A stretch of DNA of 64,000 nucleotides. Source: Lepus europaeus. Its lineage: Eukaryota > Chordata > Mammalia > Lagomorpha > Leporidae. The notes below the pieces were generated by a model that had not been told where the DNA came from, searched no databases, and saw nothing but the letters and a program-made list of their open reading frames with translations. Every line of letters begins with the position of its first letter. Position 1 is the first letter of the stretch. Below, piece by piece: positions 34,460 to 48,364 of the stretch. The translations under genes and the position numbers were made by a program. The stretch covers positions 14,299,138 through 14,363,137 of the forward strand of contig NC_084831.1 in assembly GCF_033115175.1 (NCBI RefSeq), written 5' to 3'.

Positions 34460-34720
34460 ACCCCTCTCCAGCTGCGGGGCTCTCAGGCAGGTGACTGTGC
34501 CTCTGTGTCCTTATCTGTGAAATGGGCATGATTCACCCAGTAGTGACTACTCCGCAGGGTGGTTTTACAAATGAAATAAATCAAATGCCAAGGGTGTGGA
34601 ACAGAGCTTGCTTGCAGCCAACACGAGGTAAATGCTATTTTCCACTTTGGGAAATGCAGTCCCAGTGAGACCCAGTACTTGCCCGAGGGGACGGTCGCAC
34701 AGGGAGCTGCTGGCCGGTCC
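34460..34720 (+). repeat. MIR relic, then a possible inverse MIR fragment
   Basis: gtccttatctgtgaaatggg on the plus strand; from about 34640 complement-order words such as ggacggtcgcacagggagct. Confidence 0.6.
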
Positions 34721-36162
34721 TATCTGAGACACCCCTGGTGGATGCCCCCAAGGGTTGGCTGTGCTCCCGCGGCCCCACCCCCTCCTGACCTCTTGAAGTT
34801 CACAGCCATTGACTGGTCATTGACCAGGCAGGGAGGTCCCTGAACCGGAAGACGCCCTGTTTTAGCACAAGCCCCGCCCTCTGTGCCTACCAGAGTCGTG
34901 CCTGGAAACCCGCAGCCCCCAGCCACTGGCCCCTGGCCTTACAGAGCCGCTTACCCCACCACTTCCTGTTGCCACGCCCCCGATGGCCCTCTCCTCTCTT
35001 AGGGTTTTCCATGGCACGGCTCCCGGGATCTCCTCCTCCCACAGCCTGTCCCCCTGACCTCCCTCTGCCTTCAACGACCCTTTGTCCTCAGAACAGCTGA
35101 TTCTGGGTCAAGGACCCTCCTCCAGCCCTAGGGGGTGTGTACCTCCCCTGGTTCAGGGACAGAGGGTCCAGTGCTAGGGGCAACAAATTAAACCAAATCC
35201 TCACCCCGGAACTGGGGGCAGAGGTGCGCGGTGCTAATGAGGAGGAGGGAGTGACCCATCCACTGCCCTTCTGGGACTCTGAATGCCACTCGGGGAGCTG
35301 GCTGGGGCCTCTGGACACGGCCTCTGTCCCTGGGGGCCACCTGACAAGTTCCAGGCCAGCTGCAAGGTTTCCTCCGGGACCAGCCAGTCGCCCAGGATTT
35401 ATTTTTGCATATAGTTTGAGAGATTCTCTGTTGCTGGAATAACTACAACCTTTTTTCCTCTCTCTCTCTCTCTCTCTCTTCTCCTCCCTCTAATAGGCAG
35501 ATTTTATAAACCAGAGCAGCTGCCTGAAGGTTTCCAAGAAAAAATTCTGCACAATTTCTAACGAGAGTGACAGCTCCCCTCCACAGGAAGTTGCTTTTAT
35601 TAATTTTTTACTCCCTTTTTTTTTTTTTTTTGCAAGGCTCCATCTATCGGCCATCAGGCAGCACCTTGGCCTCGTGGGCATCTTTGTTCTTCCTGTCTGC
35701 CTGGCAGTTGTGTGCACATCTAAACCACAGTGCATTTGCCCAACACCGAGGCAAAGGTCAGACGACTGAAAAGTGGGTCACTCAAGCCGCCTGTGCACAA
35801 GAATCCCAAATAATTTATGGAGGGAGCGTTCCCCGAGGAGGCGGAGCATGGTTCCCTACCCTCCACGGTGAGCTTGCAGAATGACTACCTGCCAAGAAGT
35901 ACAGTATGGAAAGGGAAAAACGGGGATTTCGCAGTGAGGACTCCTGCCTAACACGCCCTCGGCCAGATGATCAAGTTCAACAGCACCAGAGGAAAGTCAT
36001 GTCCACGGCTGGCCCCTTGACAGGACGCGATGAGGACGGCCCCCGACCTCCGTGGGCGCCCTCCCAAACACTGAAACCCCCAGGAGTCTTAAGAAAAACA
36101 TCAGACAAACCCCAGCTGGGGGGCTGGCTACCTGGTGGTTGGCCAGCACCCCATCAAAAAAA
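34721..36162. other. Unique sequence with AT-rich central block
   Basis: No gene. Positions 35390-35640 are AT-rich with a (CT)n run (35458-35480) and a poly-T (35617-35632). Confidence 0.55.
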
Positions 36163-36502
36163 AGGCTCTGTGGCATAGCAGGCTAAGCCTCCTATGGATG
36201 GTTCCATATGGCTCCTTAGGGATGTGGCACCAGCATCCCAAATGGGTGCCGGTTTGAGTCCCGGCTACTCCACTTCCAGTCCCGCTATGGCCTGGGAAAG
36301 CAGTGGAAGACGGCTCAGGTCCTTGGGCGCCTGCACCTGCGTGGGAAATCAAGATGAAGCTCTTGGCTCCTGGCTTTGGATCAGCCCAGCTCTGGCCGTG
36401 GTGGCCATTTGGGAAGTGAACTAGTGGATGGAAGATCTTGCTCTGTGTCTCTCTATAACTCTGCCTCTCAAATAAATACAATCTTACAAAAAAAAAAAAA
36501 AG
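36163..36502 (+). mobile_element. CSINE with internal head rearrangement
   Basis: The head aggctctgtggcatagcagg is followed by extra sequence (about 36195-36225) before ccggtttgagtcccggctac. The tail is aaataaatac plus poly-A. Confidence 0.85.
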
Positions 36503-36617
36503 CAAGGCAAGTCTGAGACGCTATCATGGCCAAAAGGAGCCCAAGAAGACAGGGTGACTACATGCGACATGGTATCCTGGGAACAAAACAGAGATCTTAG
36601 GTAAGAACATAATATAG

Positions 36618-36879
36618 GGCCGGCGCCGTGGCTCAACAGGCTAATCCTCCACCTTGCGGCGCTGGCACACAGGGTTCTAGTCCCGGTTGGGGTGCCGGAT
36701 TCTATCCTGGCTGCCCTTCTTCCAGGCCAGCTCTCTGCTATGGCCCGGGAAGGCAGTGGAGGATGGCCCAAGTCCTTGGGCCCTGCACCCGCATGGGAGA
36801 CCAAGAGAAGCACCTGGCTCCTGGCTTCAGATCAGTGCGATGCGCCGGCCGCAGCAGCCATTGGAGGCAAAAAGGAAGA

Positions 36880-36913
<34 letters not shown>

Positions 36914-36946
36914 ACTATCCACTCTGCCTGTCAAAAAAAAAAAAAA
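36618..36946 (+). mobile_element. CSINE with perfect 15-bp target-site duplication
   Basis: Flanked by aagaacataatatag at 36603-36617 and 36947-36961. The identical duplication and the intact tail indicate a recent insertion. Confidence 0.95.
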
Positions 36947-37136
36947 AAGAACATAATATAGAGAGAAACTAGAGTTAACAGTGATGTGCCAGTGTGGGTG
37001 CCCTCCCTGGGAGAAATACACCATAGTTATGTCAGGAGTCACCACCAGGAGAGATGGGGTCAGGGGGTACGGAAGCCTTGTGCTGGCCTCACAGGTCTTC
37101 TGTACACCTAACGCTATTCTCACAAGATTATTAGTA

Positions 37137-37453
37137 TTTTTAAAGATTTGTTTATTATGTATTGGAAAGGCAGAGTGACGAGAGAGAGAGGGAGCGACGA
37201 GAGAGGAGCTCTTCCACCTGCTAGTTCACTCCCCAAATGCTGGCAACAGCTGAGGCTAGGCCCAGACTGAAACCAGGAGCCAAAAATTCCATCTGGGTCT
37301 CCCACATAGGTAGCAGGAGCCCAAGTACTTGGGCCATCTTCCTCTGCCTTCCCAGGCGCAGGAGCAGGGAGCTGGGTTGGAAGCAGAGGCAGCCGGGGCT
37401 CCACCCAGCGCTCCAAGGTGGGATGGCCAAGTTGCAGGTGGCCATGACACCGG
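37137..37453 (-). mobile_element. CSINE, older copy
   Basis: Complementary tail tttaaagatttgtttatt, then gggtctcccacataggtagc; the head side is degraded. Confidence 0.8.
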
Positions 37454-37469
37454 TCCTCAAAACTCCCAC

Positions 37470-37560
37470 TTTACTCACCATCATATACCCAGTTAGCCGA
37501 GCACAGCACCAGGCACACAGCAGGTGCCAAATCAATATTGGTCAAATGAATGCAACTCAA
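37470..37560 (+). repeat. L2 3'-end relic
   Basis: gcaccaggcacacagcaggt and tattggtcaaatgaatgc. Confidence 0.55.
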
Positions 37561-37859
37561 GAAGATCCAAACTGGAAGCCAAGCTCTTCCCTTCCCGAGC
37601 CGGGAAGCCAACAGAAGGAAGGCTGGGGGCAGCCTGGTTAGAGGGCTGGAGGGGTTGCCTGACCCTGCCCTTGTGGAACAGACACCTGGATCCAGCTAGA
37701 GTTGTATGAATATTGTTTGGAGGTTTTGGGGAGCTGGTGGCACAACCATGCCCCACTAGTCTTCCCAACACCAGGATGCTCCTCCCACTCAGTGCACCTG
37801 CCGGAGACCGCCTGCAAGGAACTGTTTGCTGCTCCTGCAAGTCCATCAAGGCCCCTGCT

Positions 37860-38050
37860 ATCCGCTTCCGTTGCTGATGGCCACTCACTGTGCACCAGGC
37901 CCTGTGCCCTGGAGGAGGAGGAAAGGGTTCCCATCCAATCCTTTGTGAAGATTATCGTTATCCCCATTCTTCAGACAAGAAACAGAGGCTTGAGATACGC
38001 CTGAAGTCATAATCTGGTGGCTTAGGAGAGAAGTTTCAAATCCAAGCTAA
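37860..38050 (-). repeat. MIR relic
   Basis: cactgtgcaccaggccctgt and cttcagacaagaaacagagg. Confidence 0.65.
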
Positions 38051-40051
38051 GTCCCAGGCACGTGCAAGGCAGCCACCCTAAGAGCGAGTGCGGGGCCAGG
38101 CCCCGGGGAGAGCTTGAGGACCTGCGCCCTCCTGTCCTAAGAGCCACCACCCTCCCCCACCCCCCCACCCCCCCTCACCCCCCAACACCCGGCTCTGGCC
38201 TCCAGAGAGCGCTCATTTCCAAATCCCTTTCTCTTACAACTCAATTTGCCAGCTCCCCGGCTGTCAGCCTGGACAGGCCTCGGAAGCAGAATCCAGGGAG
38301 ATGATCGCTTACTGCAGGCATCCAATTAGTGCCGTTGGACTAGTGCAGCCCTCGCGCGCCCATCGATCCGCGCAGGCTTGGAGACACCCTCCCCCAACGG
38401 CCTCGACCGTATTTCTGGCTACCTGACTTGATATCTGCCCAGTCCCCAAAGTGCCTTCTTGACAAACCCTTACCCAATGTCGTGGTGCACTTGGAAGATC
38501 CCTCTTGCTTGCTGCAGGTTCTTTGGGAAAAGCAGACTGTCTCTGGGGGCAGAGGACTGGGCACCCACGGCCAGGGTATCTTCCAGCAGAGCCGTTTTTA
38601 ATGCATCACCGACTGCAAGGGCCCCAGGGCCTTGGCCTGTGGCTGCGCGCTCCCCCCTTCCCATCAGAGGCTTCCTGGCCTGCACTAACCCCTTGGCTGC
38701 TTGCTGTGCAGAGCGGCTGGAGACTGGCAGAGCCACCCAACAAAAGCAGCTGAAGGCTGAAGGCCAGTGCCTGCAGCTGGGACTGAGCCTGTCTGGGATT
38801 CTGCCCATCCCGGAGCGTGGGCTCTGGGTTCAAGACTTGCCCCAGCAGCTTCCCGGCTGGGTCACCTTGCAGGAGTCCGGTCTCTCGTGGACAGTAATAG
38901 ATTTGGTAGGGCTGCGTGCAGGAGACACTAAGTAAATGCAGGTGAGGCATGGTTTCCTGCCTTGTTGGAGAAAGCCAATGGCCTTAGGGCTCCCGGGCCG
39001 GGGTGGCAACGCCCACCAGAGGGAAAGCACTGCTCACTGCTTCGATGAGGCGGGTGCTCAGTGCTCAGTACCCAGTACTCCTAGGTGCTGAGTGAGCCCT
39101 GCTCTTCCTGTTTGGCACCTCGTAGCCTTCTCAGAAGGAAAACCGGGGGGACTGTTGTGCTCCCGGAGAGGAGGGTCACGGGCCCTGTTCCTAATCACCA
39201 CTGCAGCCCTGGGCCCCCTGCAGCAGCGGGGCCCACACCCCCCTTCCCCGGGGGCCTCTGGCGCCCCTCCTCCTCCCCCCCCCCGCCCCCACCTCCCGGG
39301 CCTCTACCTGAAGTGAGTCACACTCGGGCTGTGGCACTGGGAGCTGTGTTGTGACTCCCCAGCTGACAGTTTTACAACACACACATTAAACGCTCCAGGA
39401 CCAGGAGGGAAAGCTGTCTGGGCCTTTCTTTGGCCAAAACCCTCCTCCCATGCCCTCCTCCCCCAGGCGCCCGAACCACCAAGCCCCCCAAGGAGCTGCT
39501 TTGCTCCCTGCCTCCACAAGCCTCTGTCAGTGGTGGTGGGAGGAAGACACGGAGTGGGGACGCGGTGGGGGGGGCGCCCTCAAGCAGGGAGCTGGGAGCC
39601 CCAGAAGGTAGGGCTGTGGGGATAGGGCACGGCCTGTCCTCGGGCCTGTCTTTGAGGGCAGGTGGCCCTCGGAGAGGGACAAGATGGGCACGGAGCGGCT
39701 CCTCTGTGTTGTGTTCATCCGGTGCGGCAGGAGCCGAGTTCTCCCCACTGCACCGATCCGCTCCAGTCCTCAGGGCTAGGACCAGCAGGAGCTGGGCTGA
39801 GCATCCAAGCGCCCGGCCTCTCCATGTTGCTCACAAGGCTGACCGAACCCCCTCTTCCCCGCCCCGCCCCCCCCTAAGGGGGAGAGCTTGGCAACCCCAG
39901 CAAAGCAGGGAAACTCGCAAACCTCAACCCTCGCACCTGCCCCGAGGCGGCAGCCCTGCCAGCCCAGCCACCTTTCCCCGCCCGGAGCCCACCCCACCCA
40001 CATGACATTGCCGTTTTGCATCACAGACCCAAAGCAGAGGGCAGAGAGGAG
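38051..40051. other. Unique sequence downstream of CAMK2N1
   Basis: No gene. C-runs at 38150-38190 and 39270-39295, G-rich patches, and no SINE for 2 kb. Confidence 0.55.
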
Positions 40052-40070
40052 TGAGACACAGGAACATTCT

Positions 40071-40076
40071 TTTATT
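40071..40076 (-). promoter_or_regulatory. CAMK2N1: Polyadenylation signal AATAAA, CAMK2N1 (distal)
   Basis: The plus strand reads tttatt, so the minus strand reads AATAAAAGAATG. It lies about 1.22 kb after the stop, at the last position before unrelated flanking sequence resumes, which fits the known long 3'UTR of this gene. Confidence 0.7.
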
Positions 40077-41003
40077 GTACATTGGAGAGAGCCCTGTGTG
40101 CTGGTTCAAGGTGCAACAGACAGAATATCCAATTCAGAAAAGAGGGAACCGGGAAAGGGACGGGAAACCTCTTGAGGTCCAAAGTTGCAAACGAAAAACA
40201 GTAAAAGATTTCCTCACGCAAGAGGCATTTTTGCAAATACCATGCAAAACAGGCAGCTGGTGTGCCTTAAGAGAATCCCTATAAATAACAGAAAAGACAC
40301 TCCCAGCATTCCTTTACGTGGACTCCGAGCACAGGGGAGAGAAACGAAACCAAAATGCCTTTTGGCATTTCAAGATATTTGGCACTCTTGTGGTTACATT
40401 TTTTACAGTCCATTAAAGAGAATAAACTGACACAATATTAGAGAGAAAATCAGGCTGCTCACACAATAGACTGCCAGGGGCCTCGGAGAAAGCTCAAGCA
40501 TTTTTTTTGTTTTTCGTGGTTTTTTTTTTTTTTTTTTTTTGTCCTGACATATAAAACGTGTCCATTTGCATTAACTTGGGCAAATAGCTTGCTGCAACAC
40601 ACACAAGCTTCACACTTTAAAATAAAACAAGGATCCTCTCTCGTCTCGTCCCTTCGAAAAGTTATCTTCTTGTTTGAAACACATTCCTGATATAACCTCA
40701 AAAGATGACCAAAATCAAACAGTATCTACAGACATCATTTTCTGATTCTCTTGTACATCCAAGGATAACATTAAAAAAAAAAAAACTGAACAGCATTTCA
40801 CATCCAAGTGCACAGAATCATTTTTGCAAGATTAAATAATGTAAACATGGGGACCGGCCAAATCAGCAAAGAATGCCAACACCTCAAAACACCCGCGGCT
40901 GCAGATTCGCAAGTGCCTCCCATCCAGATAATTGCGCAATATTCACCAGATAGAAAAAGAAATGGATATTAATTTTGACAAATAGCTGCAACTGAGACTT
41001 CTT

Positions 41004-41075
41004 TTTATTTCTTTATATGTGTGTATATAGTGATTTTTTTTTACTTTTTATTTATTTTTTATTTTTATTTTTGCA
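41004..41075 (-). promoter_or_regulatory. CAMK2N1: Cluster of AATAAA hexamers, possible proximal CAMK2N1 poly(A) site
   Basis: On the minus strand several AATAAA/AATAAAAA copies occur about 225-295 bases after the stop, in an A-rich context. This could give a short mRNA isoform, or could mislead oligo-dT-primed assays through internal priming. No cleavage evidence is visible in the sequence. Confidence 0.4.
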
Positions 41076-41087
41076 GAGAAGACCAAA

Positions 41088-41145
41088 GCCGCCGCCGCCG
41101 CCTCCTCCTCCTCCTCTTCCTCCTCTTCCTCCTCCTCCTCCTCCC
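41088..41145 (-). repeat. (GGC)5 and interrupted (GGA)n tract in the CAMK2N1 3'UTR
   Basis: The plus strand shows five GCC units followed by CTC/CCT trinucleotides with TTC interruptions. In the mRNA this reads as GGA-rich then GGC-rich sequence, a potential two-tier G-quadruplex. Length polymorphism is likely for such repeats. Confidence 0.85.
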
Positions 41146-41298
41146 GCCTCATCTGTTTCCCGGCCTGACACGAGATACAGGTTGTTGATTTCATCGTGGA
41201 AGCAGGCTAGTAATAAATTTCCAAGTGCTTTCTTCTCTCATGCTTCTTGCCAATGACCGTGAGCTCGTCCTTACTCTTCCCTCGCACTCCTGTGGGGG

Positions 41299-43300
<2,002 letters not shown>

Positions 43301-43683
43301 AGGCGGACCCGGGAGCAGCGCGCGGCGGAGCTGCGAGCGGCGGGGGGAGGGGCGCAGAGCGAGGAAGGGGGGAGGGAAGCGGAGAGCGAGGGAGGCAGGG
43401 GAGCGAGGGAAGGGGAGAGGGAGACAGGCGAGGGGCTGGGCTGCAGGGGAGGGGCCGGGGAGAGGCGAGCGGAGGGGGGACCGGGCCGGGAGGTGGAGAG
43501 CGAGGGTCGGAGAGGGAAGGCGGAGGGGGGGAGGAGGAGGAGGAGGAGGAGGAGGCAGGGGCCGGAGCCGCCGGCGAGCGCGAGCGGCGAGCGCGAAATG
43601 CCGGCCGCGGCGCCGAGCGAGGCGCGGGGCGGAGCGCGGAGGAGGCGAGCGCGGGCCTCGGGGAGAGATCCCGGGAAGCCGAG

Positions 43684-43692
43684 CGACGTCAC
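43684..43692 (-). promoter_or_regulatory. CRE-like site upstream of CAMK2N1
   Basis: The plus strand cgacgtcac corresponds to GTGACGTCG on the minus strand, one base from the full palindromic CRE TGACGTCA. It lies about 845 bases upstream of the ATG in the CpG island. CREB/ATF binding is inferred only. Confidence 0.4.
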
Positions 43693-45269
43693 GGGGCCGC
43701 GCCGGCCGGCCGGGGCCGCGCCGGCTTCCTGCCCCCGCCCCCAGCGCCCGGCGAGGGGCCCCGGCGCGCCCCGCCCCGACCCGGCCCCGCGGCCTCCGGG
43801 CGCCTCCCCTGCGTCCCCGCCCGCGCCCTGTTTACCCGGCCGGGAGCCACGGCTCAGATTCCCGAGGGGAGCTGGCCTCCCCGGGGTCCGGCTGCCAGGC
43901 CAAGTCGGAGGGCGCCCCCCCCGACGCGCCCCTCCCCCAACCTTGCACCCCACTTCGGGGCCGCGCCGCTGGGGCCTCCCTCTGGCGCTCGCCCCGCAGC
44001 GCCGGGCTCCCGCTCCCTCGGGGCCCCGGGGCGGGGGGTGGGGGAAGGCAGGGGCAGCCCCGCCTCCCGCCCGACGGGGGAGCGCCTGGTTCTGCCGAGC
44101 TCATCAGGGATGCCCCGCTCCCCGCTCCCGGGCCTCCGCCGGGGACGTCCCGGGCCTGCCGCCTCTGCCCTCGGGGGGCCTCTCTGGCTGCTTCAGGCGT
44201 GAGCCCTGGGGAGAGATTGCGGAGTGTAGGGCGAGGAGCGAGCTCCCAGATCGGGGGGGAGGGGGGGACCTGGGGTAGCCCCAGAGGCCTGGGAGGCGCA
44301 CCTGCCTAGCAGATGGCAGCTCGGAGGGCGCAAGGTGCGTGAGCAGCGCTCATTATCCTTGCCCCGGGCCGGCGGCACCTGCTCTCTCCCTGGGGACCAT
44401 CGTCGCTCAGCAGGGCCGGCTGATGGCAGAGAGGAGCCGCCGGCGCAAGGTCAGGCCACCTGCGGGAGGCAGGGCTGGGTAACGCGGCCACATCGCCCTG
44501 GCGACCTCTCACCTGGCCCGACCCGCTGCCCTGCGTCACCGGTGAGAGCCCCGCCGGGGTCACCGTCCGCTCCAATCTAGAACTCTGGGTGGGTGGGGGC
44601 GGGAAGGAAAGGGCAGAGGTTGTTAGTGGGGTAAGCCCGGGAGAGAGACCACCTGAGAAGCGCCAGCCTGGCCCCCTCCCCAAATTAAACATAGGGTTGG
44701 CAGGCCCCCAGAGGCCAGTCCCTTGGCGGAGAAGGAAGGGGACTGAGAGGCGGCCTTGGAGGCAGTGTGGCAGGTGGAGCAGCCGGAGCTTGGGATGTGC
44801 TGGTTTTGCCAACCTCTGGGGAAGCCCCCTCTCCTTTCTATGCGGCCGCCGGCTCAGCTGTCAGATGGGGTCTGCAATTGGCTGGCTGCTGTGTGCCTTC
44901 CAGGACAGCGATAAGAACAAAAGCAAAAGGGCTCCGACACCCGTCTGGGAGTGGATGTGCACTAAACATGGAGAAATGACTCGGTGAGCCACAACCTGCC
45001 AGCCCATTTCAGAGCCGACCCTCAAGGCCAGGAAGGTCAGGGGCTGAGCCTTTCCCCCATCCCATTAGCTGCCTGGCCCTGGTCATCCAGGCTCTCCTGG
45101 GGGTCGGCTTTGAGGCCAAGGGCGGCCGGGAAGCAAAAGCTTGAGAGCCTGAGAGCAGGCAGTACAATCAGAAATCGCAGAAGGCGCTTCCATTTGTATC
45201 CTGCTTTCTGTTTTGTTTTTCTCCCCCCAGAGCATTTTCCCATCCATTGTTGACCTTGCTTCTCAAAAT

Positions 45270-45400
45270 AAATACCATTGGAGATAGATGGAGACATTGC
45301 ATTCCCTGTTTAACTGATGTAGCAGAAACAGGATAAAGACTTGCCCAAGGTCACTGCCTAGCGGCAGAGCCGGGAGAAGCCAGGCTTCCCGGCTACGGTT
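45270..45400 (-). repeat. MIR relic
   Basis: gacttgcccaaggtcactgc and tagcggcagagccgggag. Confidence 0.7.
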
Positions 45401-45984
45401 CCAGGTCCCTGCAGAGGGCTCCCCGCCGTGGTGACACAGCCAGCAGGGCTGGGACCATGCCACTGATCCTGCACCGTGCTGGCTGTGAGAGTCCCACAGA
45501 GCCGCCGCAGGGAAGGTGAGTCCAGCCACTGACCAGCCCTGCGTGCGGCATGGGAGCGGGAGAGAAGCCGATCGTGTTTGCCTTGCCTGGTCCAAATGAG
45601 GTTAAAGGTGGCAGCATCCACCCCCAGGCACTGGGCATCTCCCTCTCCTCCCGGGGAAAGCATCCCCTTGGCCTTTCTGGTCCCAAAGGAGTCCACCTTC
45701 AGAGCTGGGCAGGACTGGGAGCCTCAGGCCCACTTGATAGATGAGGCTGGAGGCTGGGGGATGTGGCCAGGGCCCCTCACGTTTCTGCCTGGGGAAGGTG
45801 GGAGTCAGCATGGAGCCTTCCACCGCTGCCCCCCGCCTGGCCAGCTTCCTCACCGACTCGCAGCTGGTTGTGCTGAACATTCCAGATCTGGGTGAAGGAA
45901 CCAACTGAGGAAGGTAGGCGTGAGGGCCGCCGAGGAGGCCCAGGAGTGCACGGTGTGGGCAGCAGCCAGGGCGAAGAGCTCAGG

Positions 45985-46090
45985 AGGGGACAGCCAAGTG
46001 CAACCCCCTGCCCTGTCACTTCCCAGCTCTGTGCCTCAGTCTGTCCTTCTGTCACATGGGGATCACAGTCGCTGCTCCTTATGCTGGGGC
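45985..46090 (+). repeat. MIR relic
   Basis: agctctgtgcctcagtctgt and tctgtcacatggggatcac. Confidence 0.55.
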
Positions 46091-46469
46091 AGGAGGCCTC
46101 AGAGGACTCTACCTGTGGCCCCACATGAGCGGCTTCCCTGCAGATCTCCGACTGCATTACAAAATGGGAAATGTGGGGACCATCACAGCTCCCCCACCCC
46201 CCTTGCAAAACCAGTTCTCCCAAGTCTGAGGGAGCTAAAACTGGCTGGAAGCACAGGTGGGGGTCCCAGAGCCCTGCCTCTCCATGCCCCGCCCCAGCCC
46301 TCATGTGCAGCTCTTTCCCCATAAGCCCAGGACTCTGGACAGAGTCCAGCACAGGCCTGGACCATCTCCACGGGGCCCCAGCACCAGCGCTGCAGGATCC
46401 GTGAGTCAGGAAGAGGGAAGCGCAGCCCAGCAGACTAGAGGCTCAGCGCACAGGAGAATTCTCTTGGTG

Positions 46470-46545
46470 CTTGGCCCTCCCTCGGATGGGGAAACTGAGG
46501 CACAGCAGCGTCAGACAATGATGGCAAGACCCAAAGAGGAATGTC
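46470..46545 (-). repeat. MIR fragment
   Basis: cggatggggaaactgaggca. Confidence 0.55.
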
Positions 46546-46827
46546 GCTGCTGGACATCCCAGTGCGGGCACGGTGGGCAGGCCACACCCAGGTTCCCATG
46601 GCGATGGAGCACCAGGAATGCTGAGCCTTGCCAGGCCCAGCTCCTCGGACCCTGTGGTCAGCAGGGAAGGCCAGGATGTACCTGTCAGTGGCCAGCTCAT
46701 GGCCTCCCTACAGGGAATCGCCACTCTGAACCAAGGCTGGGGATAAAACCGTCCCCACCAGCCCCTCCGCTCAGTGACAGGTGTAGTTCCCCACCATCCC
46801 TCTGCCTGTCCCTCCTGACAACATTCA

Positions 46828-47114
46828 TTCACACACACACACACGAGGGGTGGGGGAGGGAGAGAGAGAGAGTCTTCCATCCACTGGTTCACACCCCAAA
46901 TGGCTGTAGTGGCTGGAACCAGGCCCATCAGGAGCCAGGAGCGTCTCCCAGGTCTCCCATGTGGTGCAGGGGCCCAAGCACTTGGGCCATCTTCTGCTTT
47001 CCCAGGCCATAAACAGGAAGCTGGACCGGAAGTGGAGCAGCCAGGACTTGAACCGGCGCCCATGTGGGATGTCAGTGTTGCAGGTGAGGCTTTACCCGCT
47101 ACGCCAGTGCCCGG
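46828..47114 (-). mobile_element. CSINE, tail replaced by (CA)n
   Basis: The body is clear (ccatccactggttcacaccc, caggtctcccatgtggtgca). The head complement ends ctacgccagtgcccggc. Confidence 0.88.
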
Positions 47115-47244
47115 CATCACTGAGACCCTCTCAAATACAGCCTCACAAGGGAGCTCCCTAGATGAAAAGCAATAGGAGCGGAGAAGCTGGGGGCCCCCAC
47201 CCCACAGCTGGCGTCCAAAGAATAACTGAAGCTCTACAAGGCTG

Positions 47245-47325
47245 TTTTTTAAAAAATTATTTTGTTTTATCTGAAAGGTAGAGGAAGAGAGACAGAAATA
47301 TAGCCAGAAAGATCTTCCATCCACC
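47245..47325 (-). mobile_element. CSINE, 80-base tail-side fragment
   Basis: It shows ttttatctgaaaggtagagg and gatcttccatccacc only; the rest is missing. Confidence 0.65.
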
Positions 47326-47995
47326 TAGGCTGAGCCAGGCCAAACGGGGGGCCAGGCTCCGAAAGCTTAACCCAGCCTGTCCGGGGCTCCTGAGACCTGA
47401 TGTCCCTCACTGAACAGCCCCCACCTTCACCAGACCACCAAACGGAGCCAAAGTGTGGCCATGGCAGGGACTAGGGGGCGCTGGCTCACCCCAGTGCCGA
47501 AGGAGCAGCCACCGCCTGCCCATACCCGACTCAGTGCCCAGGGCCGGGCTAATCGCCATGCCCACGTCTGCGCCCCCAGCAGCCTCAGCGTGTGGCTGTG
47601 ATCCTCACCTCTCTGCCAGGGAAGGGCTCCCCACCCACAAAGTGGAGTGAGTGGCAGCCCAGACCCACACGCCATGGAGAGGCAGCAGACCTGGCTCAAG
47701 GCTGCGCTGTCCACTGCTGGGTGGCACTGCCCACAGAGGGGGTCAGGAGAGCAGGCACTAGGCCTCTTCCAGTCTCTGGACCTTGGCACAGCTGCACTGG
47801 GAGACTGGGGGCTGAGGGAGCAGATTAACAACTCCAGCCTGTCACGGCTGAGCCCGGGAATCTGACAGGTGCGAGACACTCTTTGCCATTTCCAGGGAGT
47901 CTCCTAGCCCCAATGGCCCCTCAGATGAAGAATTCAGGGTATTCTGGGAGTCCCCTCAGTGTCCCCCCAAGGACACAGAGAGGTGTTTACACCTT
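47326..47995. other. Unique sequence with a CTCF-like motif
   Basis: No gene seen. Confidence 0.55.
47467..47484 (+). promoter_or_regulatory. CTCF-like core GGACTAGGGGGCGC
   Basis: 12 of 14 positions match CCASYAGRKGGCRS on the plus strand, in the CAMK2N1-MUL1 interval. Confidence 0.45.
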
Positions 47996-48009
47996 AAACC
48001 TGGAGGCAG

Positions 48010-48350
48010 GGGGGCTGGTGCTATGGCATAGCAGGCTAAGCCTCTACCTGCGGTGCCAGCATCCCATATAGGTGCGGGTTTGAGTCCCGGCTGCTCCTCT
48101 TCTGATCCAGCTCTCTGCTTATGTCCTGGGAAAGCAGCAGAAGATGGCCCAAGTGCCTGGGCCCCTGCACCTGCGTGGTAGACAAGGAAGAAATACCAGG
48201 CTCCTGACTTCTGATCAGCCCAGCTCCAGCCATTGCAGCTATTTGGGGAGTGAACCAGTGGATGGAAGATCTCTGGCTCTCTGTTTTTCCCTCTCTCTCT
48301 CTGTAACTCTGCCTCTCAAATAAATAAATAAAATATTAAGAAAAAAGAAA
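48010..48350 (+). mobile_element. CSINE with perfect 14-bp target-site duplication
   Basis: Flanked by aaacctggaggcag at 47996-48009 and 48351-48364. Confidence 0.94.
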
Positions 48351-48364
48351 AAACCTGGAGGCAG

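Larger units (their letters stand above)
40052..41298 (-). other. CAMK2N1: CAMK2N1 3'UTR (about 1.25 kb)
   Basis: This is the non-coding, locally AT-rich sequence downstream of the stop on the minus strand. It is free of recognisable CSINEs, unlike the flanks. The likely end is about 20 bases past AATAAA (complement of 40071-40076). It contains a (GGA)n/(GGC)n tract, an A/U-rich block with several extra AATAAA hexamers, and poly-A/T runs near 40520 and 40771. The end position is inferred from the signal, not from a transcript. Confidence 0.75.
44601..46827. other. Upstream flank of CAMK2N1, no gene seen
   Basis: Unique sequence with three MIR relics; no open frame resembles a known protein. 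Confidence 0.6.

Noticed and set aside
46443-47324. 293-codon minus-strand open frame
   Set aside because: Much of it is a CSINE and a MIR; no protein family resemblance.
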